Part shown: positions 26,615 through 35,570 of the stretch, piece after piece | Position numbering within the stretch: the stretch's first letter is position 1 | Layout: the number at the start of each line of letters is the position of its first letter | Origin: Flavobacteriales bacterium | Lineage (GTDB): Bacteria; Bacteroidota; Bacteroidia; Flavobacteriales_G; Salibacteraceae | Assembly (NCBI GenBank): GCA_013204105.1 | Contig: JABMOM010000005.1 | Span: 1 to 50,520, forward strand | Direction of reading: 5' to 3' | DNA length: 50,520 bases | Translations under genes and position numbers: made by a program | The notes under the pieces: generated by a model | What the model was told of the DNA's origin: nothing | Database searches by the model: none | What the model saw: the letters and a program-made list of their open reading frames with translations, nothing else

Positions 26615-27369
26615 GTGGCATCGGGATAGGCGCGTGGCAAGAACTGCATTTCTGCCAAAATGAAGCCCAAGTACTCTGTGTGGCTTCCTGTTCTTCCACC
26701 CGTCTGCATGAAGTCGTCTTCTGGCAAGACAAGTGTTGCTTCGTCAATGATCGCTTTCACTTCTTGGTCCCACGCATTCTTGAGCGAACGGACATCAGGA
26801 AGGATACCGCTTTCTACCAGAGAAGCATCTAACTCCGTCGGGATGAACAATTCACCCGTGTACATCCACACATCGTCGATGGCGCGTTGCATTTTTTCTT
26901 TGCTTTCTTCTGTGCCGTCTCCTAAGCGAACGACCCATTCAGAGCTCCAGCGCTTGTGATAGGTTACTTCCTTCAAACTCTTTTGTGCAATGGCATTCAA
27001 GGTTTCGTCCGTCGACTTCGAAAGTTGTTGTAAAAAGAGGAAATGCCATAGGTCAAAGAAGAACTGTCGAGCAATCGTATCCGCGTAATCTCCATTCGGA
27101 ATTTCGGCGATCAAAGCGTTTTTGAAATCCAATACATCGCGTCGATACGCCATGTCGTCTTCGCTCCTTTCTTCCCCACTCAATTTGCCGGCATAATCCA
27201 AATACATCCGCGCTTGACCAATGAGGTCCAAGGAGATATTGGTCATCGCGATATCCTGCTCCAGCACTGGGCCGTGGCCGCACCATTCACCGAGGCGGTG
27301 ACCGAGAATCAAGGTGTTGTCACCCAAGTGGGCGACTGCTTCGTAGAGGGCGTTATTTGCTTCCATCAA
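26608..27369 (-). CDS. paaC: 1,2-phenylacetyl-CoA epoxidase structural subunit PaaC
   Basis: A ferritin-like all-helical subunit of 253 residues that pairs with the catalytic PaaA. The N-terminal helices show GHRLGEWCGHGPVLEQDIAM and NISLDLIGQARMYLDYAG, and EVTYHKRWSSEWVVRLGDG is typical of PaaC. It is the first gene of its unit: upstream lies a 127-bp divergent promoter region and then an unrelated secreted protein gene. In most paa clusters paaA and paaB stand directly before paaC, so these subunits must be encoded elsewhere if the epoxidase is functional. Confidence 0.93.
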   Translation of the reverse strand: MMEANNALYEAVAHLGDNTLILGHRLGEWCGHGPVLEQDIAMTNISLDLIGQARMYLDYAGKLSGEERSEDDMAYRRDVLDFKNALIAEIPNGDYADTIARQFFFDLWHFLFLQQLSKSTDETLNAIAQKSLKEVTYHKRWSSEWVVRLGDGTEESKEKMQRAIDDVWMYTGELFIPTELDASLVESGILPDVRSLKNAWDQEVKAIIDEATLVLPEDDFMQTGGRTGSHTEYLGFILAEMQFLPRAYPDATW

Positions 27370-27392
27370 GACATTGTTTTACTTGGACAGGC

Positions 27393-27400
27393 CAAAAGTA
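27393..27400 (-). promoter_or_regulatory. -7 promoter element of paaCD
   Basis: TACTTTTG on the minus strand matches TAnnTTTG exactly, 23 nt before the paaC ATG. It supports transcription beginning right at paaC rather than reading through from a lost paaAB. Confidence 0.45.
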
Positions 27401-27441
27401 TCATTCGTGAATTATAGTTAACTGAACAATAATCACCGGAA

Positions 27442-27477
27442 TTTGCTTAAATTCATGATCGTCATCAGTTACCTTTG
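27442..27477 (+). promoter_or_regulatory. promoter of the secreted protein at 27497
   Basis: TTTG (27442-27445) and TACCTTTG (27470-27477, exact TAnnTTTG) are separated by 24 nt, a little longer than usual, and end 19 nt before the ATG. Confidence 0.5.
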
Positions 27478-27496
27478 ACCATTCAAGCGAATTCCT

Positions 27497-28216
27497 ATGA
27501 AGAAAATTTACGCAGTACTCTTAAGTCTTTTGCCTCTTCTCAGCTTTGGCCAGTTCAGTGTTGAATGGCATACCCCTGAAATGAAGGAAGGTAATCCTGG
27601 TGACGACGTCGGGTTTGATTACACCCTGACCAACACAAGCACGTCAGATTCCATTGACATTACATGGAAGTTTACACACGACCTCGCGAACTCAGCGGGC
27701 ATGTGGGAAGACTACATGTGCGAAGGCATTTTCGTTTGTTGGCCAGCCACCGTGCGCAATAACACATTCACATTAGCCCCTGACCAAGCAGTTGACATGT
27801 ACCACCACATCCTAACGCTCAATGAGGAGGACACCGGAATGTATATAAGTAACGCCTTTATTTGGCAAGCAGATGACTCTGCGAACACCGTTCAGGAAAT
27901 GGTCGTAACCGCACATGTTGTGTTGGAGCAAGGTCCTCCAACCGGCTTGAACGACCTTTTCGGACAAGAAGCAAGTTTAGAGCAGAACGCGCCGAATCCT
28001 TTCAAAGGAGCAACCATAATCAAGTACGCTCTGGCAGGTGATGCAGGCACCTTAAAGTTTCAAGACCTGACTGGAAAGCTTGTTATGGAGATGGCATTGA
28101 ACCGACAAACCGGCTCTGTAAATATCCAAGGACAGCTGGAATCAGGCATCTACTTTTACTCCCTATGGGAAAACGGAGCCATGGTCGACAGCAAGCGCAT
28201 GCAGGTCATCGACTAA
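27497..28216 (+). CDS. small secreted protein with T9SS type A sorting domain
   Basis: A 239-residue exported protein: signal peptide (KKIYAVLLSLLPLLSFGQ), a beta-rich domain (about 20-150, an immunoglobulin-like strand pattern with an NTSTSDSIDITWKF segment and two Cys in CEGIFVC), then a T9SS domain (about 160-239) starting LEQNAPNPFKGATIIKYAL and ending GIYFYSLWENGAMVDSKRMQ. The end is the standard type A signal. It has its own promoter and a strong terminator, so it is a single-gene transcript. The ligand or role is unknown. Confidence 0.9.
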   Translation: MKKIYAVLLSLLPLLSFGQFSVEWHTPEMKEGNPGDDVGFDYTLTNTSTSDSIDITWKFTHDLANSAGMWEDYMCEGIFVCWPATVRNNTFTLAPDQAVDMYHHILTLNEEDTGMYISNAFIWQADDSANTVQEMVVTAHVVLEQGPPTGLNDLFGQEASLEQNAPNPFKGATIIKYALAGDAGTLKFQDLTGKLVMEMALNRQTGSVNIQGQLESGIYFYSLWENGAMVDSKRMQVID

Positions 28217-28240
28217 GATCTGTTTCGAAAACACTTTAAA

Positions 28241-28267
28241 AGCTCGCTGCAATGGCGGGCTTTTTTT
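28241..28267 (+). terminator. rho-independent terminator
   Basis: AGCTCGC (28241-28247) pairs with GCGGGCT (28255-28261), 7 bp with one G-U, followed by a run of seven T (28261-28267). It lies 25 nt after the stop of the secreted protein gene. Confidence 0.85.
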
Positions 28268-28315
28268 ATGTCCTTTCAGTATTGAAGCCGAAACGTAAGA
28301 ACAAGTATGTCGTCG

Positions 28316-28412
28316 ATGATTTGGGCGTGCCCTGCGCCTGCGGCTTCGGTCGGGCTCTTCGCTATATCCCCACAGCTGCACCGTGGGGGATGCCGCTGCG
28401 ATCCCTCACGCG
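28316..28412. repeat. GC-rich palindromic intergenic element, REP-like
   Basis: A GC-rich block between two genes contains GGCTTCGGTCGGGCTCTTCGC followed by GCTATATCCCC and the hairpin TCCCCAC (28367-28373) / GTGGGG (28383-28388). Similar 'cttcggtcgggct...gctatatccc' blocks recur between genes in many Bacteroidota, to my recollection. Only one copy is in this window, so its repeat nature is not shown here. Apart from this element and the terminator, 28217-28513 holds no gene I can support. Confidence 0.45.
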
Positions 28413-28513
28413 AGAATCGATGCCGACGAGGATAAAAGCTGTGTACCTTCCTGCATACGGCATGGCTTTTTCAAGGGCCGCACGCTCCAATCCACCAAGC
28501 GAAATAGTGACGC

Positions 28514-31500
28514 CTAGAATGAACTCAGATCCACCGGCTTAAGCACACCAAACCACTTCACCACTTTTTCCCCCAAACCAGGCGCATTCACGTGGATGAT
28601 GTACAATCCACTGGCGATGTTGATGTTGTTCTGGTTCTTCAAGTCCCAGTCTATGCTCGTGGAGGTAGCGTCGTCTTTCCGATAGGTACGCACCAACGTA
28701 CCGTTCACCGTGAAGATATTTACCGTGCAGGTTTGAGGCAGGTTGATGATTTTCACGAGCTGCTCCAAACGCTTCACCTCATAGGTGCTGTAGGCGTAAT
28801 ACGGATTGGGCACTACCTTGATCTCGCTCAGCGCCTCCGCCCCAATCCCAATGTCAATCGTAGGGGCCACTTTATAGGTGTTGAAATGGTAAAGCGGCAA
28901 GCCTTGATTGATCGTCTCTACCAACAGCAGGTCGCTACTCGAACTCAGGGCTCCGTCAGCTATCGCGGTGAAGGCTTGGCCTTTAAAAAATTCTTGCGCC
29001 GCAATCGCAGTATCTCCATTGCTCACGCTGTATTGGTCCACCTCAACACTTCCGTCTGACACATAATACGCCGATCCAGTTGTAATCCCAGATGCGGACA
29101 TTCCATCTCTGAGGGGTGAATAAGGCCGATAGGGTTTTGACGAACGCAGCTTGATGGTCACATGGTTTTTTCCACTCGCTCCCCACATTTCGGCACCTTC
29201 CGCCAAGACTGGGTATCCTACCCATGCACCTGCGCGCATCACCGACATGTAGCGTTGGTAGTGCGCATTATTCGGGTCAAACAAGGCACCCTGAGCTGTG
29301 CGATCGAAGCGCACGAGATTGCTGAATGAGAAATTTCCACCGTCGTAGGCGGGCATGAGCTGGGTTGGATCTTTCACGTTGGGCCCATCTTCTAAGTTCT
29401 CTCGGAACACATACACCATGTGCATACCCCCAAAGCGCAATTCGTTGAACAAGGGCTCGGTCAATTTATCGGTTGGGTTCCATTGCATGTCCGCGCCGTT
29501 TTCACTCCCCAGCCATGAGTTCTCTGCAAAGGCCATGTTCAAGCGCTGTCCTGTTTCCACATCCACTGCGTAACCAGGAAACCACCCCATGCCCACAGAT
29601 AAATCGGCCAATGTCAAGGGGCTCTCTTCTGGAATCAAGGAGGCATAATGATCCTTGTCCGTTTGAGCCATCTCGTCCAACACGGTCGCCAGTCTCTGAT
29701 CTCCACCATTGGTCGCTTCGCTGATGTCACAATCTGGATCGAGCTGGTTGCGTCCAGCCTTGTCCACCGAAAGCGCTTTCCGCAACTCACCACGCACTGC
29801 TCCCCCTTGGGTCAGCGCTCCGTTGTCTTCCGCCTCCAAAACCGGTACTCGCGTCCACAAGGACTTGTCGGTTGTGAAGACTATATCCACGCTTGGCACC
29901 TTGTTCAACCCCGATTGAACTACAATGTTTTTGGCATACAAACTTGCCTTTCCGCTCGAGGTAGGAAACAGCGGGATTGGATGGGCCGTATCATACGATG
30001 CCAATGGAAAGGGACACCAGGTACGGTTCACGATGTTTTCCCAGTGTTCGTCAGGATCTAAAAACGAATTACAGCCAATGTCTGCACAAGCATCACCGTC
30101 CACCTCTTGAAAGCCAGGTTGTACGCTCGCGTAGTACTTTCCGGCTTTGATCCAATTCTGAATTCCGGAGGCATCCACATCCACGATGCCACTGAGCCAC
30201 TGGTCTGATTCGTCGTTGAATTGGATGTCAAAACCCACAAAGCCATTGTTCACCGCCTTGACGTCGAATGCTGGATAGCCTGGGCCGACGGTTAGGGAAA
30301 GGCCAAGATCAAAGAAGATCTGTTCGTTGGCTTGACGAATGGTCTGGTCCGCCTTGATGGTGTCGATCGGATTATCCGTATTGCGTTCGTATAGCAACCA
30401 AGTAAGGTTGTAGTGGTTTTGGTCTGCCGTGGTATCCATGAATTGGATGGTGAAATCACCTGGAGGCACGATCAAGGGGTCTACTACTTTCAACGCAACG
30501 GGACCTTCCCCTGCTGTAAACTTCAGATCTGGGGTTTCCCAAGCGGTTGGATCGGAGCCAAAGTTGGCAAGCACGGAATCGAGGTACTCCATTTTCAAAT
30601 TCAGGAAACCGCCGCCATTACCCCTGCCTTCAATCCGCTCGATCTCGATGCCATCGCCGTATTGGGCGTTGAGGCTCACACCGTCATACTCGATGTCCGT
30701 TTTATGCGGGATCGCCTCTAAAACACGCACCGCTCCTGAAGAGGACTTCCGGCTGGGCAAGAACGTGATCTTTTGCCCCCCCAATTTGGGTGGATCGGCG
30801 GATGGATCGTATTCATTTTCTACATATTGTAAATTCCCAACCCCGTCACCATAGCGATTGTACGCATACGCTACAGCCATGAAGTAGTAGGTCTTGTGAT
30901 TGATCAAGCGGGAATCGGTGGTAGAAAACAAGTCCTCCTTTACCTGAAAACTGTGTCTGATGCCTTTGTTCTCACCGTCCACCTTGAGCGACGGAACGTC
31001 CTGACCAATCTGAGAATTGAATTCAAAATTGATCAATCGATCCACGTCATTGGCAATATCAACCTGATCCACCAACCTCGCCTTGTCTGGATCGGTCAAA
31101 TCGTTGGTTCCTACCGATTGGTCTTTGAGTTGGTAAATCTGATAGCCTTCAAAGCGGTAGCTGGCAAAGCGCGCCTTCTCTTCTTCGTTCAAACGAATGT
31201 CATACTTCCCATCCCCGTCTGAATCTGCCGAATCAGGAGCCGCTAAGAAGGGGTCAACGCTGTAGTACCCTTCATTGTAATTGTTCGAGGTGATCGGGTT
31301 GGACAGCATCAAGATGACTTCGCGATCCAACTCTTGCACCGCCATATCTGGCGCGTCCGGACCATCGAGGATCTCGAAACAGGCGTCAAACAAGGCCTGC
31401 GTTTTATCATCCGCTACGCGCATCTCTGCGACAGATTGCAAGCGCCCTCCCGAGGTGGCTTGCACCCAAACCACGCCTACGGTAATGTTGTTGACGGCCC

Positions 31501-33046
31501 CAGGTCCTAGTCTAAACGGCCCGGCAGATTGCACGAACCTGCGGTCGCTTGGGACATTATTCGCCGAAACTTCCGTCCATGGTGTGAGGTCATTCGGTGG
31601 GGCTACACCATTCGTTCCCCAATTCAATGGGTCCGTATCTCCGGGGAACATATAGCCTGCAGGAATCGCATTGGGATCGGTAGGATTGTAGCCATTCCCG
31701 CCGAAGGTCATGACGGTTCCGTCTTTCCAAATGCCTCCGAGGAATTGATAATAGTCGGTTGAATTCTGTGGGTCGCCGTTCGGCCCGGAGGTGTTGTTGT
31801 GGTACAGGAATCGACGCATGCCGTATCGTTCATTGTCGATGATGCCATCGCCATAGCCCGCGCCTTGTCCTTTGTAGACGATGCCATCGTCCAATCGAGC
31901 GGAACTCAGGTCGTCGCATAGGCAGTTGTCTTTGCCATCATTCTCTTGAAATGGGCCTTGAAAGAAGTCAACCCCGATAGCAGCTGGATTGGTACCATAT
32001 CCTGCATATCCACCATTGTCTTGGTCATCGTCGTCTCCATTGAAAGCATATCCCAGACCCCTGCGCACATCAACGCCAACGTAATCATCAAACGGATTAC
32101 CCAGCGCCACATCTACCCATTGGCCGAAGTAGGTCTCCGATAGTTCAAAGGTGGAGCGGTTTACCAGTTCGTAGTTGTAGAAGGTCATGTTGTTGACCTC
32201 ATCGGTAGTAGCAAAGGCAAAGGCCTGAGCACGGATCTCCATTCCGATCGACTGTCCGCCCGATTCCGTGTGGATATTCCCCTTGTCGTTGAAGACCCAC
32301 CAAATGTTCTGATCGCCATACACGTCCTTGATCCTGCGGCTGCAATCGCTCTTTCCTACCAGCACGTAGCCAGGATAATCCCCTGAACCCAACGGGTCGT
32401 ATTTGCCGTCGCCATCGCGGTCGTAGAACGGTGCTAGGTAGTAGTCTTCATCGTATGGTTCGAAGTTCCTTCCGTGTGCAGGCCATTCTTCGATTACGCG
32501 AGGAACGGAATATTCTGGAAAGAGGTCATTTTGGGTATTCGTCCCGTTCTCCTGATCGAATTGGCCTGCTTCCCACCAAGCGGAGAATTGGGAGACCATA
32601 GAACGGGAAGTTTCCCAATGCCGGTCATAGTCTTCGCAGGTTTGTACGTCAATTTCCACATTGACCGTACTCAGAGGGCCGGTCCAATAGTCGTTGCCCA
32701 ACTGCCGGTAACGCAATGCCGCCACTTTGAATTGACCCGAAACATCCTTTCCTGCCAACCAGAGTGAGCCAGCAAACAAAGCCACTTTGCCAGAACCCTT
32801 TGGAATTTCGTAGCGTGAATTGTTGAAGTCCCACCACATGTCACCGCCGCTTTGTATGAGGGCGCGGGTGTTGTTTACGTTTAGCTCAGCGGCTGCAGTG
32901 GCAGGGTTGCAGTTAGCAGCAACCACAGGCGCAGATGCATCGCCTTTGTTCTGTTCCTCAAATCTGTAACGCTGGGCTAAAGTCGGGAAGCTCAACAATA
33001 GAATTCCCGCAGCGACGAGCACCGGAAAAACCCGAGACTCAAACAT
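28514..33046 (-). CDS. very large secreted T9SS cargo protein
   Basis: A 1510-residue protein from the ATG at 33046, followed at once by a signal peptide (FESRVFPVLVAAGILLLSFPTLAQ). Residues 209-223 (YDRDGDGKYDPLGSG) and a later DSDGDGKYDIRLNEEE look like calcium-binding loops of the thrombospondin type-3/EF kind. The rest is beta-rich, aromatic and Asn/Asp/Gly-rich, with no catalytic motif I recognise. The last 90 residues (VVPNPYYAYSTYE to VNIFTVNGTLVRT, then GLYIIHVNAPGLGEK) form a T9SS type A domain. It is expected on the cell surface, perhaps as an adhesin or structural protein. It stands alone, with 135 bp upstream before the response regulator stop. Confidence 0.9.
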   Translation of the reverse strand: MFESRVFPVLVAAGILLLSFPTLAQRYRFEEQNKGDASAPVVAANCNPATAAAELNVNNTRALIQSGGDMWWDFNNSRYEIPKGSGKVALFAGSLWLAGKDVSGQFKVAALRYRQLGNDYWTGPLSTVNVEIDVQTCEDYDRHWETSRSMVSQFSAWWEAGQFDQENGTNTQNDLFPEYSVPRVIEEWPAHGRNFEPYDEDYYLAPFYDRDGDGKYDPLGSGDYPGYVLVGKSDCSRRIKDVYGDQNIWWVFNDKGNIHTESGGQSIGMEIRAQAFAFATTDEVNNMTFYNYELVNRSTFELSETYFGQWVDVALGNPFDDYVGVDVRRGLGYAFNGDDDDQDNGGYAGYGTNPAAIGVDFFQGPFQENDGKDNCLCDDLSSARLDDGIVYKGQGAGYGDGIIDNERYGMRRFLYHNNTSGPNGDPQNSTDYYQFLGGIWKDGTVMTFGGNGYNPTDPNAIPAGYMFPGDTDPLNWGTNGVAPPNDLTPWTEVSANNVPSDRRFVQSAGPFRLGPGAVNNITVGVVWVQATSGGRLQSVAEMRVADDKTQALFDACFEILDGPDAPDMAVQELDREVILMLSNPITSNNYNEGYYSVDPFLAAPDSADSDGDGKYDIRLNEEEKARFASYRFEGYQIYQLKDQSVGTNDLTDPDKARLVDQVDIANDVDRLINFEFNSQIGQDVPSLKVDGENKGIRHSFQVKEDLFSTTDSRLINHKTYYFMAVAYAYNRYGDGVGNLQYVENEYDPSADPPKLGGQKITFLPSRKSSSGAVRVLEAIPHKTDIEYDGVSLNAQYGDGIEIERIEGRGNGGGFLNLKMEYLDSVLANFGSDPTAWETPDLKFTAGEGPVALKVVDPLIVPPGDFTIQFMDTTADQNHYNLTWLLYERNTDNPIDTIKADQTIRQANEQIFFDLGLSLTVGPGYPAFDVKAVNNGFVGFDIQFNDESDQWLSGIVDVDASGIQNWIKAGKYYASVQPGFQEVDGDACADIGCNSFLDPDEHWENIVNRTWCPFPLASYDTAHPIPLFPTSSGKASLYAKNIVVQSGLNKVPSVDIVFTTDKSLWTRVPVLEAEDNGALTQGGAVRGELRKALSVDKAGRNQLDPDCDISEATNGGDQRLATVLDEMAQTDKDHYASLIPEESPLTLADLSVGMGWFPGYAVDVETGQRLNMAFAENSWLGSENGADMQWNPTDKLTEPLFNELRFGGMHMVYVFRENLEDGPNVKDPTQLMPAYDGGNFSFSNLVRFDRTAQGALFDPNNAHYQRYMSVMRAGAWVGYPVLAEGAEMWGASGKNHVTIKLRSSKPYRPYSPLRDGMSASGITTGSAYYVSDGSVEVDQYSVSNGDTAIAAQEFFKGQAFTAIADGALSSSSDLLLVETINQGLPLYHFNTYKVAPTIDIGIGAEALSEIKVVPNPYYAYSTYEVKRLEQLVKIINLPQTCTVNIFTVNGTLVRTYRKDDATSTSIDWDLKNQNNINIASGLYIIHVNAPGLGEKVVKWFGVLKPVDLSSF

Positions 33047-33181
33047 TTTTGATTGGCCTTGCAAACTAGAAAGGGTTAGTTGGTTTGAGTGACCAAAGTA
33101 CAACACCTTTAAATAGAATAGAAGATAGAAAGAGGGAATGGCAAAAGGAAAGACGCTTGGCTTAATGCAAAATAGCCATCA

Positions 33182-33886
33182 TTACCCGTGATCCACATCC
33201 AGCTGATAGCCCAAGCCGTGGATGTTCTCAATTTGGATTTGAGGGTGTGCTTTTAGGTATTTGCGAATGTGCGTGAGATGTACGTCCAAGGATTTTGAAA
33301 CGTATTCATCTGTACGGTGCCAAATCGCAGATAAAATAAAAGCCCGGTCTGTAACCTTCCCTTTTCGCTGCACGAGCAACTTGAAAATTTCATTTTCCCG
33401 CTTGCTGAAGCGCGTTTTGAGATCGCCATTCACCAAAAGTCTTTCATGTAAATGGTACATGGTGGCTCCAAGTGCAACCGAATCTACCTCTTCTAAGGCC
33501 TCGGCATGCTCCAATCCATGTCGCTTCAATTGTACGTGAACACGCCAAAGCAATTCATCCACATTAAAGGGCTTTGAAACATAGTCGTCTGCACCGGCTT
33601 TGAAGCCATCTAAGACGTCCTGATCCATAGCGCGCGCAGACAAGAATATGATGGGTGTGCTAGGGTCGTCCTTTCTTATCCTCTCTACCACCGTGATGCC
33701 ATCTAATTTTGGCATCATGATGTCCATTAGATATAGATCATATGCCCCTTGGGCGATTCTATTCAGGGTGGCTTCTCCGTCAGAGACCACATCCACTGTA
33801 TAACCAGCAGACTGGATATTTTCCTTCAGCATCCAGGCCAAATTTCGATCGTCCTCTGAAATCAGAATTCTTTTACGCAATGCCAT
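33182..33886 (-). CDS. OmpR/PhoB-family response regulator
   Basis: A 234-residue transcription factor. The receiver domain (about 5-120) has the acidic pair EDD at 11-13, the phosphorylated D55 in LYLMDIMMPKLDG, the Thr/Ser switch FLSAR and the Lys of SKPFN. A winged-helix DNA-binding domain (about 138-230) ends in SLDVHLTHIRKYLK and IENIHGLGYQLDV. It overlaps the kinase gene by 14 bp, so the pair is co-translated. The probable target site is the tandem 11-bp array at 35482-35514. Confidence 0.96.
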   Translation of the reverse strand: MALRKRILISEDDRNLAWMLKENIQSAGYTVDVVSDGEATLNRIAQGAYDLYLMDIMMPKLDGITVVERIRKDDPSTPIIFLSARAMDQDVLDGFKAGADDYVSKPFNVDELLWRVHVQLKRHGLEHAEALEEVDSVALGATMYHLHERLLVNGDLKTRFSKRENEIFKLLVQRKGKVTDRAFILSAIWHRTDEYVSKSLDVHLTHIRKYLKAHPQIQIENIHGLGYQLDVDHG

Positions 33887-35414
33887 GACCTATGGGAATT
33901 TCAAGGTTAAACTTCGAACCGTGGTTGAGCTTGCTCCATACTTTGATCTTTCCCCCGTGCTTATGGGTGATCATTTTGGAGTAATAAAGCCCCAGGCCAA
34001 ACCCTTTCACATCGTGCTTCCTTCCTGTGGGAGCTCTATAAAACTTATCGAACAGGTGCTCAATGGTTTGCTCAGACATACCAGGTCCATTGTCTTCAAC
34101 AGATATAACGCAGGTGCTGTCTTCTTCCCGCGTTGAGATTTTCAATTCGCATTCTTCCTTGCTGTATTTCAAGGCATTGTCAATAAGGCACAGCAGCACC
34201 GATTTCATCAAGACCGGGTCTACAAGGATGTTTCGATTCACTTGCTGATGCTTCCATTGCACCCGTGCCTTTTCCTTGAGCTGTAACTCCATTTCCTTAA
34301 GTGAGCTATCGATCAATTCATTGGGAGAAATCTCTTGCAGATTGAGCTCAATGCTATCCTCCATTCGCGCTATGTCTAATATTCGATTGAGCTTGATGTC
34401 AATGCGCTCATTTTCTTGGTCAATGGCTTGGATGAGGTCCCTGTTCTGCAAGGATCCATTCATTCTGCGGTGAAGGGTGTCAATGGCTAGTTTGATATTC
34501 GTTACGGGCGTTTTGAATTCGTGCGTCATGTTATTGACAAAATCGTTCTTGGTCTCGGCCAAGATTTTTTGCTTCCAGAGTAATCGAATGAAAAGCAATA
34601 GAAATACACCAATCAATACAAAGACGGCAAGTAGTGCCGCGCCCAAATAGATCATCTCTTTATTGAAACTGCCTAAACCTCCACTTAAATACACCACCAA
34701 GCGGTAATCCTTTGCGTAAGAGGTTCCATCATAAAGCCCTGTCTGGAAAACCTCCTCATTTGATGCCCTTTCTACCGCTCCCATGTTAGAGGTATAGATT
34801 CTTTGGTGGTCATCCACCGATTCAATCGTGTATCCTATGTTTTCCATAGGTACAATAGAGGCGAAATGGGTTTCGACAAGCTCCTTCAACTGAACCGTAT
34901 CCACAAGTCTTTCGTGAGAGTTTGCATCCCTCAAGGTATTTGCATAAGCATCGTCAATCCACTTGAGCAAGGATGTGTCTATGTCTAGGGTAGAGACATC
35001 TTCGCTCCCTAGAAAACTCAGCTGCAAATGAATTTGTGCCCGAATCGGCTCATTGTACACGAGCAATGGATTAGGATATGCTGTTGCTGTGTCAGAATCA
35101 GAATACCCGTCTATAAGCAAGGATTTGAGCGTATCGCGCCCATCCAATCCATTCAACATTACGAAGCCTTCCTGGGGATCAATTTCAAATTCGCTTCTCA
35201 AGTCAAAGCAGTGATAAGCATTCGCTAGGTCATCCATTAACAATGACAATCCTCTATTAGCGGACAATTCGAATTGCTCGTTTTTAGATTGCCTTACCTG
35301 CTGCAACAATTCCTTCTGGATGTAAATCAATACGATCATCCCTAAGGCTACTCCTCCGATGTAAAAGACGAAATGGAAGTTCTTTTTTGGCATCGCGCTT
35401 TGAACTGTATTCAT
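33873..35414 (-). CDS. membrane sensor histidine kinase
   Basis: A 513-residue kinase: TM helix at about 15-33, a periplasmic sensor region at 34-254, TM helix at about 255-280, the dimerisation domain with phospho-His H298 in NNMTHEFKTPVTN, and the ATPase domain with DNALKYSKEE (N box), VEDNGPGMS (G1) and GFGLGLYYSKMI (G2). The sensor region has no named domain I recognise. An in-frame ATG seven codons in is a possible alternative start. It is followed by its response regulator and is divergent from the GEVED/cytochrome operon. Confidence 0.95.
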   Translation of the reverse strand: MNTVQSAMPKKNFHFVFYIGGVALGMIVLIYIQKELLQQVRQSKNEQFELSANRGLSLLMDDLANAYHCFDLRSEFEIDPQEGFVMLNGLDGRDTLKSLLIDGYSDSDTATAYPNPLLVYNEPIRAQIHLQLSFLGSEDVSTLDIDTSLLKWIDDAYANTLRDANSHERLVDTVQLKELVETHFASIVPMENIGYTIESVDDHQRIYTSNMGAVERASNEEVFQTGLYDGTSYAKDYRLVVYLSGGLGSFNKEMIYLGAALLAVFVLIGVFLLLFIRLLWKQKILAETKNDFVNNMTHEFKTPVTNIKLAIDTLHRRMNGSLQNRDLIQAIDQENERIDIKLNRILDIARMEDSIELNLQEISPNELIDSSLKEMELQLKEKARVQWKHQQVNRNILVDPVLMKSVLLCLIDNALKYSKEECELKISTREEDSTCVISVEDNGPGMSEQTIEHLFDKFYRAPTGRKHDVKGFGLGLYYSKMITHKHGGKIKVWSKLNHGSKFNLEIPIGHGIA

Positions 35415-35433
35415 AAAGACGTCATTTTTTTGA

Positions 35434-35534
35434 AACTAGTTGCAAGAGAAGCACTTAAAGGCAATTTTTTGAGCGATTAGGTTTTTCTTAAGTTTTTCTT
35501 AGCGAGATCTTAAGTTGCTGTCATGCAACTAGTT
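35434..35534. promoter_or_regulatory. inverted pair of AACTAGTTGCA sites in a divergent promoter
   Basis: AACTAGTTGCA at 35434-35444 and its exact inverted copy TGCAACTAGTT at 35524-35534 flank the divergent promoter region of the kinase and the GEVED-protein gene, 79 bp apart. Each copy contains the palindrome AACTAGTT. They may be operator half sites for a looping regulator, or may form the ends of a large hairpin. The tandem 11-bp array lies between them. Confidence 0.5.
35482..35514 (+). promoter_or_regulatory. three tandem 11-bp units, probable OmpR/PhoB-type regulator site
   Basis: TTTTTCTTAAG (35482-35492), TTTTTCTTAGC (35493-35503) and GAGATCTTAAG (35504-35514) are contiguous, with CTTA at the same place in each unit. 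Direct repeats spaced one helical turn apart are the usual binding pattern of OmpR/PhoB-family dimers, and such a regulator is encoded by the divergent neighbour. The array lies about 57 bp before the ATG of the GEVED-protein gene, a suitable activation position. Confidence 0.65.
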
Positions 35535-35570
35535 ACGAGTGGTTGTTGTCTATACTACAAAACCATGATT

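Noticed and set aside
28252-28542. 96-residue plus-strand frame after the terminator
   Set aside because: It starts inside the terminator hairpin and crosses the GC-rich palindromic block; no start site and no protein-like features.
29648-30061. 137-residue plus-strand frame within the giant T9SS gene
   Set aside because: Antisense shadow of a well-supported coding frame.
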